Below are positions 40,292 through 49,423 of a DNA stretch of 56,406 bases, piece after piece. Within the stretch, counting starts at the first letter, position 1, and every line of letters starts with the position of its first letter. The stretch lies in the NCBI GenBank assembly GCA_016286165.1, contig JAEESE010000021.1:1-56406 (forward strand), given 5' to 3'. This DNA comes from Bacteroidaceae bacterium. GTDB taxonomy: Bacteria > Bacteroidota > Bacteroidia > Bacteroidales > Bacteroidaceae. Below the pieces are notes generated by a model, which did no database searches, was not told where the DNA came from, and saw nothing but the letters and a program-made list of their open reading frames with translations. Both the position numbers and the translations under genes were made by a program.

Positions 40292-43200
40292 ATGAACATA
40301 CAGACACCTCTTCTCATCTGTGCTCTGGCTTGGTTCACAGCCACGCCTGCCGCAGCCGCTTCCCGCAGCAAGAAGTCGGCACAGACACCCAAATCCGCCA
40401 TCGAATACGTGAATCCCTTCATCGGCACCACGGGCATGGGCCACACCTTCCCCGGGGCATGTGCACCCTTCGGAGCCGTGCAGCTGAGCCCTGACACCGA
40501 CACTATTCCCCACAACGTCGACGGCCACTACCAAGGCAAGGTCTACGACTATTGCGCAGGCTACCGCTACGACGACCCTACCATAGTGGGATTCAGCCAC
40601 ACGCACCTCAGCGGCACAGGCCACAGCGACCTGGGTGATATCCTCGTGATGCCGCAGACAGGGGCTTTGAAGACTAATCCCGGCACCCAGTCGGCCCCCG
40701 ACAATGGCTACCGCCAGCGTTACAGCCACAACACGGAGCAGGCTCGTCCCGGCTACTATGCCGTGACGCTTGCCGACCAGAATATCCGTGCCGAACTGAC
40801 AGCCACACAACGTGTGGGAGTGCATCGCTACACCTTCCCCGAATCGGCTGAGTTGCAAAGGATTATCATCGACCTGACCCACGGCATATACAACTACGAA
40901 GGCAAGACGCTGTGGAGCAGTCTGCGCGTGGAGAACGACACATTGCTCACAGGCTACCGCATCACCGAGGGCTGGGCACGTTGCAACTACACCTACTTTG
41001 CCATCAGCCTGTCTCGTCCCATAGCCTCCTACGGCTACCGCGACCGCAAGCGTGAGCCCTATACGGGTTTCTGGGGGAAGCTCGACACACATCACAACTT
41101 CCCTGACATAGGCGGCAGGAACGTGGTGGCCTACCTGGAGTTCAAAGCCACTCAAGCCCCATTGGTGGTGAAGGTAGCCCTCTCAGCTGTCTCTGCTGAG
41201 GGAGCGTTGAAGAACCTGCGTGCTGAAGCTGCAGGGAAATCGTTTGAACAGGTGTGCGACGCCACTAAGGCAGCCTGGGAGCGCGAACTCGCCTCTGCAA
41301 GCATCGAGGGCAGCGAGGATCAGAAGACGATGTTCTACACTTCGCTCTACCACACCATGATCAACCCGTCGGTCTATTCCGATGTCGACGGTCAGTATCG
41401 TGGGTTGGACGGAGCCGTACACCCAGCCGACGGTTTCCAGAACTACACCGTTTTCTCGCTATGGGACACCTATCGCGCCCTGCATCCTCTGCTGGGTTTG
41501 ATAAAGCCCGACCGCAACACCGACATGGTGCGTTCGATGCTTGCTCATCAGCAGCAGAGCGCCAACCATATCCTGCCGGTATGGAGCCTGATGGGCAACG
41601 AAGGCTGGTGCATGACGGGCTACCACGCCGTGAGTGTAGTGGCCGATGCCGTGGTGAAAGGTGCCCGGCTGCCTCGTCAGGCTGTGCTTGATGCGTTGAA
41701 GTCCACAGCCACCTGGTCGCGTTTCCCGGGCCTTTCGGCTTATATACAACAGGGCTACGCTCCCTTCGACAACGACGGCACAGCAGCCTCCAACACCCTT
41801 GAATATGCCTACGACGACTTTACCGTAGCAGCTGCAGCCAAAGCCTTGGGCGACAACGCGATGGCCAGGGATTTCACAGCCCGCTCGCTTTACTATCGCA
41901 ACACCTTCAACCCCAAGACCGGCTTTGCCACCCCACGCTACGGGAACGGCAGCTTCAAGGAGCCCATGGACCCTCTGCAGACCTATGGCGAAGGCTTCAT
42001 CGAGGGTAACTCCTGGAACTTCTCGTTCCACGTGCCCCACGACGTCGCCGGCCTGATGCAGCAGATGGGTGGCGAGGAGGTGTTCCGCAAGCGACTCGAC
42101 GAGTTGTTCTCCATGCATCTTCCCGAGAAATACTATGCCGACAACGAGGACATCACCCTCGACTGCCTCGTCGGAGGGTACGTCCACGGCAACGAGCCCA
42201 GCCACCATATACCTTATATGTATGCGTGGACCACTCAGCCCTGGAAGACGCAGGAATGGCTTCGCACCATCATGAATAAGATGTATCGCAACGACATACG
42301 TGGCCTGGGTGGCAACGACGATTGCGGCCAGATGTCGGCATGGTTCATCTTCTCGGCCTTAGGCTTCTATCCCGTATGCCCCGGCACCGACCAATATGTG
42401 CTGGGAGCGCCTTACATCCCGTATGCCGACGTAGCCCTGCCCAATGGCAACCATATCATAGTCAAGGCTCCCAAGGTGAGCGACAGCAATCGTTATGTGC
42501 GTAGTGTCAAGGTCAACGGTCAGCCTTACAGCCGCCTGTACCTCACTCACCAGCAGCTGACAGCTGGCTGCGTAATAGAATTCGAGATGAGCAATAAGCC
42601 CAATAAGCAGCGAGGCCTTAAGGAGGAGGATAAGCCGTATTCGATACAGACCAATTCAAAGCTTGCTGCTGCCAGCCAGGGAGAGGGCCGCTGGGACTCG
42701 CACCTCGGACAGATTGTCTTCGTGGACAGGGCTCCGCAGAGCAAGGGCTCGTCAATCTATCACTCTATTATCCCCGACCCCGACGAATACATACGGCGGG
42801 TGGCACGCGAGGTGATGGAGTGCCTGTATTTTGCTCCAACCGACAGCATGCCTCCTCTGCATCGTCTGCGCTATGTGATAAAGGATGACCCGGGCGTGTC
42901 GGCCAAGAGCGGCGGCAATGGTTGGGTTGAGATATTCTACAGCACACGTCATGTGGAGAAATCGTTTGCCAACAACGACACAGCCCGCGTGGATTTCGAG
43001 ACTCGCGGCGTGCTGCTGCACGAACTCACTCACGCCTTCCAGCTTGAGCCTCAGGGCATTGGGGGCTATGGCCAGAATCCTATCGTATGGCAGCTCATCG
43101 AGGGCACGGCAGATGCCGTCCGCGTGGCCTGTGGTGGTTTCCATGGCGAGGCAGACCGTCCGCGTGGTGGCAGCTACACCAACGGCTATCGCCACGTAGG

Positions 43201-43390
43201 CTATTTCTTCGACTGGCTTCGTCGCACCAAGGACAAGGACTTCATCCGCAAGATCAACCGCTCGTGCCTTGAGGTGGTGCCCTGGTCGTGGGATGCTGCC
43301 ATGAGCTATGCCTTAGGCCGCAAATGCACCGTCGACGAGCTGTGGCACGAGTACCAGGTGGCTGTGGGGGACGTGAAAGTTGACAGTTGA
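40292..43390 (+). CDS. GH92 alpha-mannosidase fused to a basic-secretory-protein-like metallopeptidase domain
   Basis: A 1032-residue exported protein; the ATG at 40292 gives signal peptide MNIQTPLLICALAWFTATPA. Residues about 30-770 are a complete GH92 exo-mannosidase: VNPFIGTTGMGHTFPGA, GFSHTHLSGTG, FSLWDTYRALHPL, EGNSWNFSFHVPHDV and GGNDDCGQMSAWFIFSALGF. GH92 enzymes are calcium-dependent and trim alpha-mannosides of N-glycans or yeast mannan. From about 790 a second domain resembles the basic secretory protein family: VFVDRAPQSKGSS, GWVEIFYS, a zinc motif HELTH at 910-914, IEGTADAVR, GYRHVGYFFDWL. The ordinary GH92 length is about 750, so this is a fusion. No polysaccharide-utilisation genes are adjacent. 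Confidence 0.88.
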   Translation: MNIQTPLLICALAWFTATPAAAASRSKKSAQTPKSAIEYVNPFIGTTGMGHTFPGACAPFGAVQLSPDTDTIPHNVDGHYQGKVYDYCAGYRYDDPTIVGFSHTHLSGTGHSDLGDILVMPQTGALKTNPGTQSAPDNGYRQRYSHNTEQARPGYYAVTLADQNIRAELTATQRVGVHRYTFPESAELQRIIIDLTHGIYNYEGKTLWSSLRVENDTLLTGYRITEGWARCNYTYFAISLSRPIASYGYRDRKREPYTGFWGKLDTHHNFPDIGGRNVVAYLEFKATQAPLVVKVALSAVSAEGALKNLRAEAAGKSFEQVCDATKAAWERELASASIEGSEDQKTMFYTSLYHTMINPSVYSDVDGQYRGLDGAVHPADGFQNYTVFSLWDTYRALHPLLGLIKPDRNTDMVRSMLAHQQQSANHILPVWSLMGNEGWCMTGYHAVSVVADAVVKGARLPRQAVLDALKSTATWSRFPGLSAYIQQGYAPFDNDGTAASNTLEYAYDDFTVAAAAKALGDNAMARDFTARSLYYRNTFNPKTGFATPRYGNGSFKEPMDPLQTYGEGFIEGNSWNFSFHVPHDVAGLMQQMGGEEVFRKRLDELFSMHLPEKYYADNEDITLDCLVGGYVHGNEPSHHIPYMYAWTTQPWKTQEWLRTIMNKMYRNDIRGLGGNDDCGQMSAWFIFSALGFYPVCPGTDQYVLGAPYIPYADVALPNGNHIIVKAPKVSDSNRYVRSVKVNGQPYSRLYLTHQQLTAGCVIEFEMSNKPNKQRGLKEEDKPYSIQTNSKLAAASQGEGRWDSHLGQIVFVDRAPQSKGSSIYHSIIPDPDEYIRRVAREVMECLYFAPTDSMPPLHRLRYVIKDDPGVSAKSGGNGWVEIFYSTRHVEKSFANNDTARVDFETRGVLLHELTHAFQLEPQGIGGYGQNPIVWQLIEGTADAVRVACGGFHGEADRPRGGSYTNGYRHVGYFFDWLRRTKDKDFIRKINRSCLEVVPWSWDAAMSYALGRKCTVDELWHEYQVAVGDVKVDS

Positions 43391-43493
43391 GGGCCTCGCT
43401 TCGCTCGAAGGGGCAAGAGCTATAGTTGAGAGATTTTAGGTGTCCAAACATAAAAAACTTGTATCTTTAATCTCTATTCTCTAATCTTTTCAT

Positions 43494-43501
43494 TACCTTT
43501 G
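43494..43501 (+). promoter_or_regulatory. -7 promoter element for yicC-gmk-nadD
   Basis: TACCTTTG followed by CGCC, 55 bases before the yicC start; no clear -33 box. Confidence 0.55.
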
Positions 43502-43555
43502 CGCCCGAAACAATTCTTAATTCTTAACTCTTCATTCTTAACTCTTCATTCCCAC

Positions 43556-44434
43556 ATGATTCTCTCCATGACAGGCTACGGAAAGGCATCGGCCGAGTAC
43601 GGTGGCAAGAAAATAACGGCCGAGATAAAGTCGGTCAACAGCAAGGCCCTCGACCTGCAGACACGTATAGCTCCCATCTACCGCGAGAAGGAGATGGAAC
43701 TGCGGGCACTCATCAGCACCCAGCTCGAGCGCGGCAAGGTGGACTTCAGTCTCTATGTAGAGCGCGACGACGATAATGCCGCCACACCCATCAACCGCAC
43801 CATAGTGAAATCCTACGTGGACCAGATACGCGAGATAGTTGATGAGTTCGACCTCGATGAGCCCGAAGAACAATGGATGCCCACCCTGCTGCGATTGCCC
43901 GACGTGCTCACCAGAACCGAGATAGCTGAGCTCACCGACGAGGAATGGGCTGTGGCACGCGAGGTGGCAGTTCAGGCCATCGAACGCCTCATGGACTTCC
44001 GCCGCCAGGAGGGTGCCGCTCTTGAGCATAAGTTCACCGAGAAAATAGATAATATCGAAGCCCTGCTCGCTCAGATAGAGCCTTTCGAACAGGCACGCGT
44101 GGAGAAGATACGCGGACGCATCATCGACGGCCTCAACTCCATTCCCGAGGTACAGATAGACCGCAACCGACTGGAACAGGAGATGATCTACTACATCGAG
44201 AAACTCGACATCAACGAGGAGAAGCAGCGTCTGGCCAACCACCTGCGTTACTTCCGCGAGACGATGGCTTCTGGCCACGGACAGGGCAAAAAGCTCGGTT
44301 TCATCGCTCAGGAGATGGGTCGCGAGATAAATACCACCGGCAGCAAATCCAACATCGCCGAGATGCAGAACATAGTGGTGATGATGAAGGACGAGCTCGA
44401 GCAGATTAAGGAACAGGTATTGAATGTAATGTAA
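43556..44434 (+). CDS. yicC: YicC family endoribonuclease
   Basis: A 292-residue cytoplasmic protein of the YicC family, whose characterised members are endoribonucleases. The N-terminal domain starts MILSMTGYGKASAEYGGKKI and has EIKSVNSKALDLQTRI. The C-terminal DUF1732 domain has GRIIDGLNSIPEVQIDRNRLEQE, LRYFRETM, KKLGFIAQEMGREINTTGSK and NIVVMMKDELEQIKEQVLNV. I start at the ATG at 43556; the frame upstream is made of repeated TTCTTAACTC-like DNA. gmk follows 7 bases downstream and nadD further on, a conserved Bacteroidetes trio. Confidence 0.93.
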   Translation: MILSMTGYGKASAEYGGKKITAEIKSVNSKALDLQTRIAPIYREKEMELRALISTQLERGKVDFSLYVERDDDNAATPINRTIVKSYVDQIREIVDEFDLDEPEEQWMPTLLRLPDVLTRTEIAELTDEEWAVAREVAVQAIERLMDFRRQEGAALEHKFTEKIDNIEALLAQIEPFEQARVEKIRGRIIDGLNSIPEVQIDRNRLEQEMIYYIEKLDINEEKQRLANHLRYFRETMASGHGQGKKLGFIAQEMGREINTTGSKSNIAEMQNIVVMMKDELEQIKEQVLNVM

Positions 44435-44441
44435 AAAAGAT

Positions 44442-45044
44442 ATGAAGAAACCATCAAAGAAACGTCAGGGCTTCGCCATCATCGTCTCAGCCCCCAGCGG
44501 CAGCGGCAAGTCCACCATCATCAGCAGCCTCATGCCCCACGAGGAGCTGCGGCTGGCATTCTCCATCTCCGCCACCACACGTGCTCCCCGAGGCGAGGAG
44601 CAGCACGGCGTAGAGTACCTGTTCATGACTCCCGAAGAATTCCGCCAGCATATCGAAAACGACGATTTCATCGAATATGAAGAGGTCTACGAGAACCGTT
44701 TCTATGGCACCCTCAAGGCCCAGGTGGAGAAGCAGTTGGCTGCAGGCCAGAACCTCGTCTTCGATGTCGACGTGCATGGAGGCGTGAACCTGAAGAAATA
44801 CTTCGGCGACAGAGCCCTCGGCATCTTCATACAGCCACCCAGCATCGAGGAGCTACGCCGTCGCCTGGAAGGCCGTGGCACCGACAGCCCCGAAGTCATT
44901 GACCAGCGCATCCAACGTGCAGCCTACGAGCTCTCCTTCGCCGAGCGGTTCGACTGCATAGTGGTCAACGACGACCTCGAGACAGCCAAGGCAGATGCGT
45001 ATGAGGTGGTATCAAAATTCCTGAAAGAAAAGAAGGAGAAGTAA
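44442..45044 (+). CDS. gmk: guanylate kinase
   Basis: A 200-residue cytoplasmic kinase phosphorylating GMP to GDP with ATP. The P-loop SAPSGSGKSTII is at 16-27, followed by SISATTRAPRGEEQHGVEYLFM (GMP-binding Ser/Arg/Tyr) and YEEVYENRFYGT. DVDVHGGVNLKKYF and RLEGRGTDSPEVI (lid) complete the family pattern. It overlaps nothing but lies 7 bases after yicC, implying coupling. The downstream gap to nadD is low-complexity repeat DNA. Confidence 0.96.
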   Translation: MKKPSKKRQGFAIIVSAPSGSGKSTIISSLMPHEELRLAFSISATTRAPRGEEQHGVEYLFMTPEEFRQHIENDDFIEYEEVYENRFYGTLKAQVEKQLAAGQNLVFDVDVHGGVNLKKYFGDRALGIFIQPPSIEELRRRLEGRGTDSPEVIDQRIQRAAYELSFAERFDCIVVNDDLETAKADAYEVVSKFLKEKKEK

Positions 45045-45300
45045 TTTACAATTTAAAAATTTACGATTTACAATTTATTTACAATTTAACGATTTACAAT
45101 TTACAAGTAATTTACAATTTAACAATTTACGATTTACAATTTATTTACAATTTAACGATTTAACGATTTAATTTTATCGAGCAACATCTGGGGCAAAATT
45201 GCTAAATAATCAAATAGTCAATAAATCGTAAATAGTACATGGTCAAATAGTAAATAAACAAGCGAAACTATTAACTATTAACTATTAACTCTTAACTAAA
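45045..45300. repeat. degenerate ATTTACAATTTA and CTATTAA tandem repeats
   Basis: The 258-base gap between gmk and nadD consists almost entirely of ATTTACAATTTA/ACGATTTA units, then AATAGTCAATAAATC-like units and three ACTATTA units. No gene or promoter is evident. Confidence 0.8.
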
Positions 45301-45302
45301 TA

Positions 45303-45878
45303 ATGTCCATCGGCATCTACGGCGGCAGCTTCAATCCTATCCACCAAGGACATCTCGCCCTTGGCCGCTGGCTTGTGCGCCATCAGTTCGTCGATGAACT
45401 GTGGTATTTGGTGTCGCCACACAACCCGTTGAAGCCCGCCGGCGAACTGCTCGACGACAAGGCACGGCTGCATCTGGCACGGCTGGCAGTAGGCCGTAGC
45501 AAGGGCCTCCGTGTCAGCGATTTCGAGCATCACCTGCCACGCCCCTCATTCATGGTCAACACCCTGGCAGAACTGCGTGAAGCCTACCCCGGGCGCGACT
45601 TCGTGCTCGTGATAGGTGCCGACAACTGGCTCGATTTCCCGCGTTGGCACAAGCCCGACGAGATACTCGCACACCACCGCCTGCTCATATACCCACGTCC
45701 GGGCTACCCCATCGACGCCACCACCCTACCCACAGGCGTCACCCTCGTGTCCACACCCCTCTTCGACCTCTCCTCCACACAGATACGCACAGCCATAGCC
45801 ACCGACCCCACCTACTCCGGCACCGGCCTCCACCCACGCGTATGGGCAGAGATACAAGCCCGCGGCTACTATGTATAA
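45303..45878 (+). CDS. nadD: nicotinate-nucleotide adenylyltransferase NadD
   Basis: A 191-residue cytoplasmic enzyme that joins ATP and nicotinate mononucleotide to give deamido-NAD. The nucleotidyltransferase motif IYGGSFNPIHQGHLALG (5-21, with the paired His) and the C-terminal DLSSTQIRTAI (ISSTxIR type) are diagnostic. VIGADNWLDFPRWHKPDEIL is also conserved. The ATG at 45303 directly follows repeat DNA. It is the third gene of the yicC-gmk-nadD group. Confidence 0.95.
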   Translation: MSIGIYGGSFNPIHQGHLALGRWLVRHQFVDELWYLVSPHNPLKPAGELLDDKARLHLARLAVGRSKGLRVSDFEHHLPRPSFMVNTLAELREAYPGRDFVLVIGADNWLDFPRWHKPDEILAHHRLLIYPRPGYPIDATTLPTGVTLVSTPLFDLSSTQIRTAIATDPTYSGTGLHPRVWAEIQARGYYV

Positions 45879-45928
45879 CCCATTCAACATCAACCCTATA
45901 ACCAAATACATTAACACAAAGCACTACA

Positions 45929-46846
45929 ATGAAAGCATTAAAAGAATCCATCATGAAGAGCCTGACGGCTTGCATGGCAATAGCCCTGACGCTCACTCCC
46001 GTCGCCCTCACCTCATGCAGCAGCGACGACGATGAGGACTCACCCAAAGAGGAGCCCAGCGAGAAATACGAGGCCCTCGGCTACGACGAGCCCAAGTACG
46101 AGAAGGAAAGCGCCCTCTACCTGGTCAACGCATCCGGTTCAGACATCAGATCCATAGAGCTCACACCCACGGGCGATTACATCGTGATGAAAAACAACTC
46201 CATTATTGACAAAATCCAACGCAAGAGCCCCTCGGTCCTTCGCCTGAACCATGCCATAGCCACCCGCGCCTATGCCGACGACAAGATGGCTTATGGCAGA
46301 TACACCCGCACAGGCGACGGCAAGTACAAGCTCGACGGCTACGGCACCATCGTAGTCACCGGAGGCGAGAGCAATGCCGTGAAGCTCACCATCACCCTCA
46401 CCGACGGCCGTAAGATAGAAGTGGGCGCCATGAAACGCGACCAGTACACCGCCACAGCCAAGACCAATGCCATCTGCCGCAAGTGGAACATCGGCAAGGT
46501 CGTGGTGCACAAAGCCACAGGCGACGTCACATACTCCAGCATCGAGGACATGGAACGCCACGAGTATGAGGTTTATTCGCCCGAACGGGAGCCCAAGCAG
46601 GTCCTCTTCACCAAGTCCGGCTCATACATCGTCTTCTATGCCAACCAAAGTCTCGCCGTTTCCACCTGGGGCTGGACCAACGAAGACACAGGCGAAGCCC
46701 GCTACTCGTGGGATTGGGACCACCTCTACGACGTCAGCGAGTCAGGCGTCATCATCTTCGCCTTCCAGGGCAAGCAACTGCTTGTCACAGAGCCCTCCGA
46801 CGGATACTTAGCCGACATCACCTACTACTTCTCCGAAGCCAAATAA
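45929..46846 (+). CDS. surface lipoprotein, function unknown
   Basis: A 305-residue lipoprotein. The signal peptide ends ALTSC; the next residues SSDDDED fit the acidic lipoprotein export signal that sends Bacteroidetes lipoproteins to the cell surface. An alternative start at 45953 would give a shorter leader of equal quality. The mature region is beta-rich (GSDIRSIELTPTGDYIVMK, KYKLDGYGTIVVTGGE, VGAMKRDQYTATAKTNAICRKW), resembling small lipocalin-like Bacteroides lipoproteins, but I cannot name the family. It is a single gene with a terminator 63 bases downstream. Confidence 0.78.
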   Translation: MKALKESIMKSLTACMAIALTLTPVALTSCSSDDDEDSPKEEPSEKYEALGYDEPKYEKESALYLVNASGSDIRSIELTPTGDYIVMKNNSIIDKIQRKSPSVLRLNHAIATRAYADDKMAYGRYTRTGDGKYKLDGYGTIVVTGGESNAVKLTITLTDGRKIEVGAMKRDQYTATAKTNAICRKWNIGKVVVHKATGDVTYSSIEDMERHEYEVYSPEREPKQVLFTKSGSYIVFYANQSLAVSTWGWTNEDTGEARYSWDWDHLYDVSESGVIIFAFQGKQLLVTEPSDGYLADITYYFSEAK

Positions 46847-46858
46847 CACGCGTCTCTC

Positions 46859-47051
46859 ACACACATCGGCACACATCCGTTTCCCCATCATCCATCCCCC
46901 TACAACACGCCGCCCCGCAAGCTCTCATACGTCTTGCAGGGCGGCTTTCATTGTCAGCCATTTATTGCTGTTTCTTAGTGGTTAGAGTCGCTTCGCGAGA
47001 AATCATTCAAATCTGTACAAATCCTTCAAATCCTTCTCACCGCGCCGAAGC
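46859..47051 (+). repeat. direct repeat copy 1 (terminator plus downstream sequence)
   Basis: Near-identical to 49424-49591: both run from ACACATCGGCACACA through the terminator hairpin, GTCAGCCATTTATTGCTGTT, AGAGTCGCTTCGCGAG and CACCGCGCCGAAG. This copy has an extra 19-base duplication around 47014-47033. Confidence 0.85.
46909..46948 (+). terminator. terminator of the lipoprotein gene
   Basis: GCCGCCCCGCAAG (46909-46921) pairs with CTTGCAGGGCGGC (46933-46945), followed by TTTCATT. Confidence 0.8.
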
Positions 47052-47130
47052 CCTAAAAAGAGATGAGATTGCTAACGTATATTCATGATGAATGAAACAT
47101 GCGTATCATGAGTAGATTACATGCAGTCAT

Positions 47131-48645
47131 TTATTCTGCAGCTTTTTTGAACACGTTGTAACCCCATTTGCGAGCGACTTCTGAGAGGACCGAGGCTCTG
47201 CGCTCGAAGTCGGGCCAATCCTTCTTTTCAGCTGGGTTCCAACCCGTTTCTGCTATGGCGAAAACGCGGGGATAGAGCATCATCTCGGCATGCCAGGCAT
47301 CCTGGACATGCTCGGTCCACAAACAGCCCTGGAGGCCTAACACATGATGAGCCTCTGCCTCGGAAATGCCTTCTGCCAAGGGATTGAAGGAATAGACCTT
47401 CTCCAAGGGTAGATGACGTCCCACGGGCCGGAACTGTGTCGAGTCCTGATGATAGTCGAGATAGCAGTAATGTGTGGGCGTGAAGATCACGTCGTGGCCT
47501 GCACGGACGGCCTGCAGGCCAGCCTCGATGCCGTGCCACGACATCACGGTGGCATCAGGTGCCAGTCCTCCCTGCAGGATCTCGTCCCACCCAATGATGC
47601 GTTTGCCGTGCTCGTGGGCAAAACGCTCCATCCGCCTGATCATATAGCTCTGCAGCTCTTCCGCGCTCTGCAGCCCCTCGGCCTTCATGCGAGCCTGGCA
47701 GTCGGGGCAAAGCTTCCAGTTGTTCTTGCGGGCTTCGTCGCCGCCAATATGGATGTACTTCGAGGGGAACATGTCAAACACCTCCAGCAGCACCTTCTCG
47801 AGGAACTCGAAGGTGCTCTCCTTGCCCGGGCACAGTTCCCACGGGTCTTTGCCCCCACCGGGCAGGCTGCATGCCAGTTCGGGATAAGCGGCACGTGTCT
47901 CGTAGTTATGCCCGGGCATCTCTATCTCGGGAATCATCTCGATATGCCGCTCGTCGGCAAAGGCGATGATGTCGGCAATATCCTGTTTCGTATAGTAGCC
48001 GCCGTAAGCCCCGGGCGTTCCCTTCTCCACGAAAAGCCCGCCTGTCCGATTCTTTTCCCAGTCCCAGAAAAAGGCCTCGGGACGCCAAGCCGTCAGCTGT
48101 GTGAGCCGCGGAAAGGCATCGATCTGCACCCGCCAGCCCGGATTGTCCACGAGATGGAAATGGAAACGGTTCATCTTCAGGAGGGCCATCATCTCCAGCT
48201 GCTTCTTCACGAAGTCCTTGCCTTGGAAATGGCGGCTCTCGTCGAGCATCACGCCTCTGTAGCGGAAACGCGGCCAGTCGAGGATCGTGCAGCAGCTGAG
48301 CGAGCTGTTCAGCGCAGCCATCATCTTGAGTGTCTGTTGGGCATAGAACACGCCTTCCTCGTCGGCTGCCACAATCTTCACGCCTTTCTTCCCCAGCTCC
48401 AGCCAGTAGGCCGACTTCAGCTGCCAATCAGCCAGCGTACGGCCTTCCAAACGACGGCAGAGAGCCCTCTTGGATTTGACAATTTTACAATTAGACGATT
48501 TGACGATTTGACCATTCGACGATTGGACAAACCCCTTGCCAGCTGAATACACTGCCGGAGCCGGTATCAAATGAGGCGGCTGCGGCTGGGCCTGGGTGCT
48601 CATCGCCCCCCAGGCAAATGCAAGCGCTATAAAAAACCTTTTCAT
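47131..48645 (-). CDS. GH20 beta-N-acetylhexosaminidase
   Basis: A 504-residue exported glycosidase releasing terminal beta-GlcNAc or beta-GalNAc. The signal peptide is MKRFFIALAFAWGAMSTQAQ. A GH20b-like domain (about 20-145) precedes the TIM barrel, which carries MLDESRHFQGKDFVKKQLE, KMNRFHFHLVDNPGWRV, EIEMPGHN and the catalytic pair Asp303-Glu304 in HIGGDEARKNNW; WDEILQGG and a late LWTEHV are also typical. Within the GH20b domain, residues about 37-57 are SSNGQIVKSSNCKIVKS-like sequence encoded by tandem repeat DNA. No PUL genes adjoin. With the GH92 protein nearby it could contribute to host N-glycan breakdown (inference). Confidence 0.92.
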   Translation of the reverse strand: MKRFFIALAFAWGAMSTQAQPQPPHLIPAPAVYSAGKGFVQSSNGQIVKSSNCKIVKSKRALCRRLEGRTLADWQLKSAYWLELGKKGVKIVAADEEGVFYAQQTLKMMAALNSSLSCCTILDWPRFRYRGVMLDESRHFQGKDFVKKQLEMMALLKMNRFHFHLVDNPGWRVQIDAFPRLTQLTAWRPEAFFWDWEKNRTGGLFVEKGTPGAYGGYYTKQDIADIIAFADERHIEMIPEIEMPGHNYETRAAYPELACSLPGGGKDPWELCPGKESTFEFLEKVLLEVFDMFPSKYIHIGGDEARKNNWKLCPDCQARMKAEGLQSAEELQSYMIRRMERFAHEHGKRIIGWDEILQGGLAPDATVMSWHGIEAGLQAVRAGHDVIFTPTHYCYLDYHQDSTQFRPVGRHLPLEKVYSFNPLAEGISEAEAHHVLGLQGCLWTEHVQDAWHAEMMLYPRVFAIAETGWNPAEKKDWPDFERRASVLSEVARKWGYNVFKKAAE

Positions 48646-48919
48646 CTCTTTCTGTATTTTTGGGGGAAGAAAAACCGTTTCAGCTCATTCTCGGACGCAA
48701 AGATAGTCATTATCCTGCGGCACGGCAAAGAAAAGGGGAGGGAAAGTGCAACTTTTTATGGGGAATAGGCGTTTTTTATAAAAAAAAGGGTTTAGTAAAT
48801 GTCTTTTCATGTGTTATATAGGTGTATGACAGATAAAACGACACTTGAACAAATGTTCCGGCGTGGCCCGAGAAGAAGCGAGCAAGCAGTAAACTTGATT
48901 TCAATAAAGTAGTTAGTAA

Positions 48920-49378
48920 ACGTTTTTCAAGTCCGAAGCAGAGCGTAGAGCCGAGCTGAATGAACAAAGATACCGCGAACAGAACCGCCAACGCGAGGAA
49001 GAAGAAAGACGTGAAGAATGGGAACGCCGACAACGCGAGGAGGATGAAATACGTGAAGAAAGGGAACGCCGACAACACGAGGAAGAAGAGGAGGAACAGA
49101 GACGTAGCGAGGACAACAGGCGTGAGGCCGACAACTGGCGTAGCAAATACGAGTACTACAGCAACCAGGCCAATAGCGCACTCAGCCAGGCCCAATCATA
49201 CGCCAGAGATGCAGAATATGCCGAAGCAAAGGCAAGAGAAACCAACGACTACTGCGATATCAACGCTGCCAGCGGATACAGGGACAATGCTGAAATCTAC
49301 ATGCGCGACTACGAGGAATATCGCAGCAAAGCCGAATATGCCTACGATAAGTGGCAGGAATACCAGAACAAAATCTAA
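48920..49378 (+). pseudogene. Glu/Arg-rich coiled-coil protein lacking a start codon
   Basis: An open frame of 152 codons between stops at 48917 and 49376. From codon 8 it reads AERRAELNEQRYREQNRQRE and continues as a long highly charged coiled coil (Glu/Arg-rich to about residue 70), then a helical region with AQSYARDAEYAEAKARETND and a C-terminus ending KWQEYQNKI. Composition and periodicity are clearly protein-like. No in-frame ATG, GTG or TTG exists before the coiled coil, so the 5' end looks deleted or frameshifted. Frames on either strand that overlap it are low-complexity shadows. Function unknown. Confidence 0.55.
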
Positions 49379-49423
49379 CACGTCCACACACATCGGTATG
49401 TAGCACCACCCACACTTCCTCCC

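Noticed and set aside
48776..49195. Minus-strand frame of 139 residues rich in Phe, Leu and Ser, looking like a membrane protein
   Set aside because: It is the exact antisense of the Glu/Arg-rich coiled coil; Glu and Arg codons read backwards give Leu, Phe, Ser and Pro. No membrane-protein features beyond composition.
48960..49403. Plus-strand frame with an ATG, rich in Asn, Thr and Lys
   Set aside because: It is a shifted frame over the coiled-coil sequence; its translation is low-complexity with no structural pattern.
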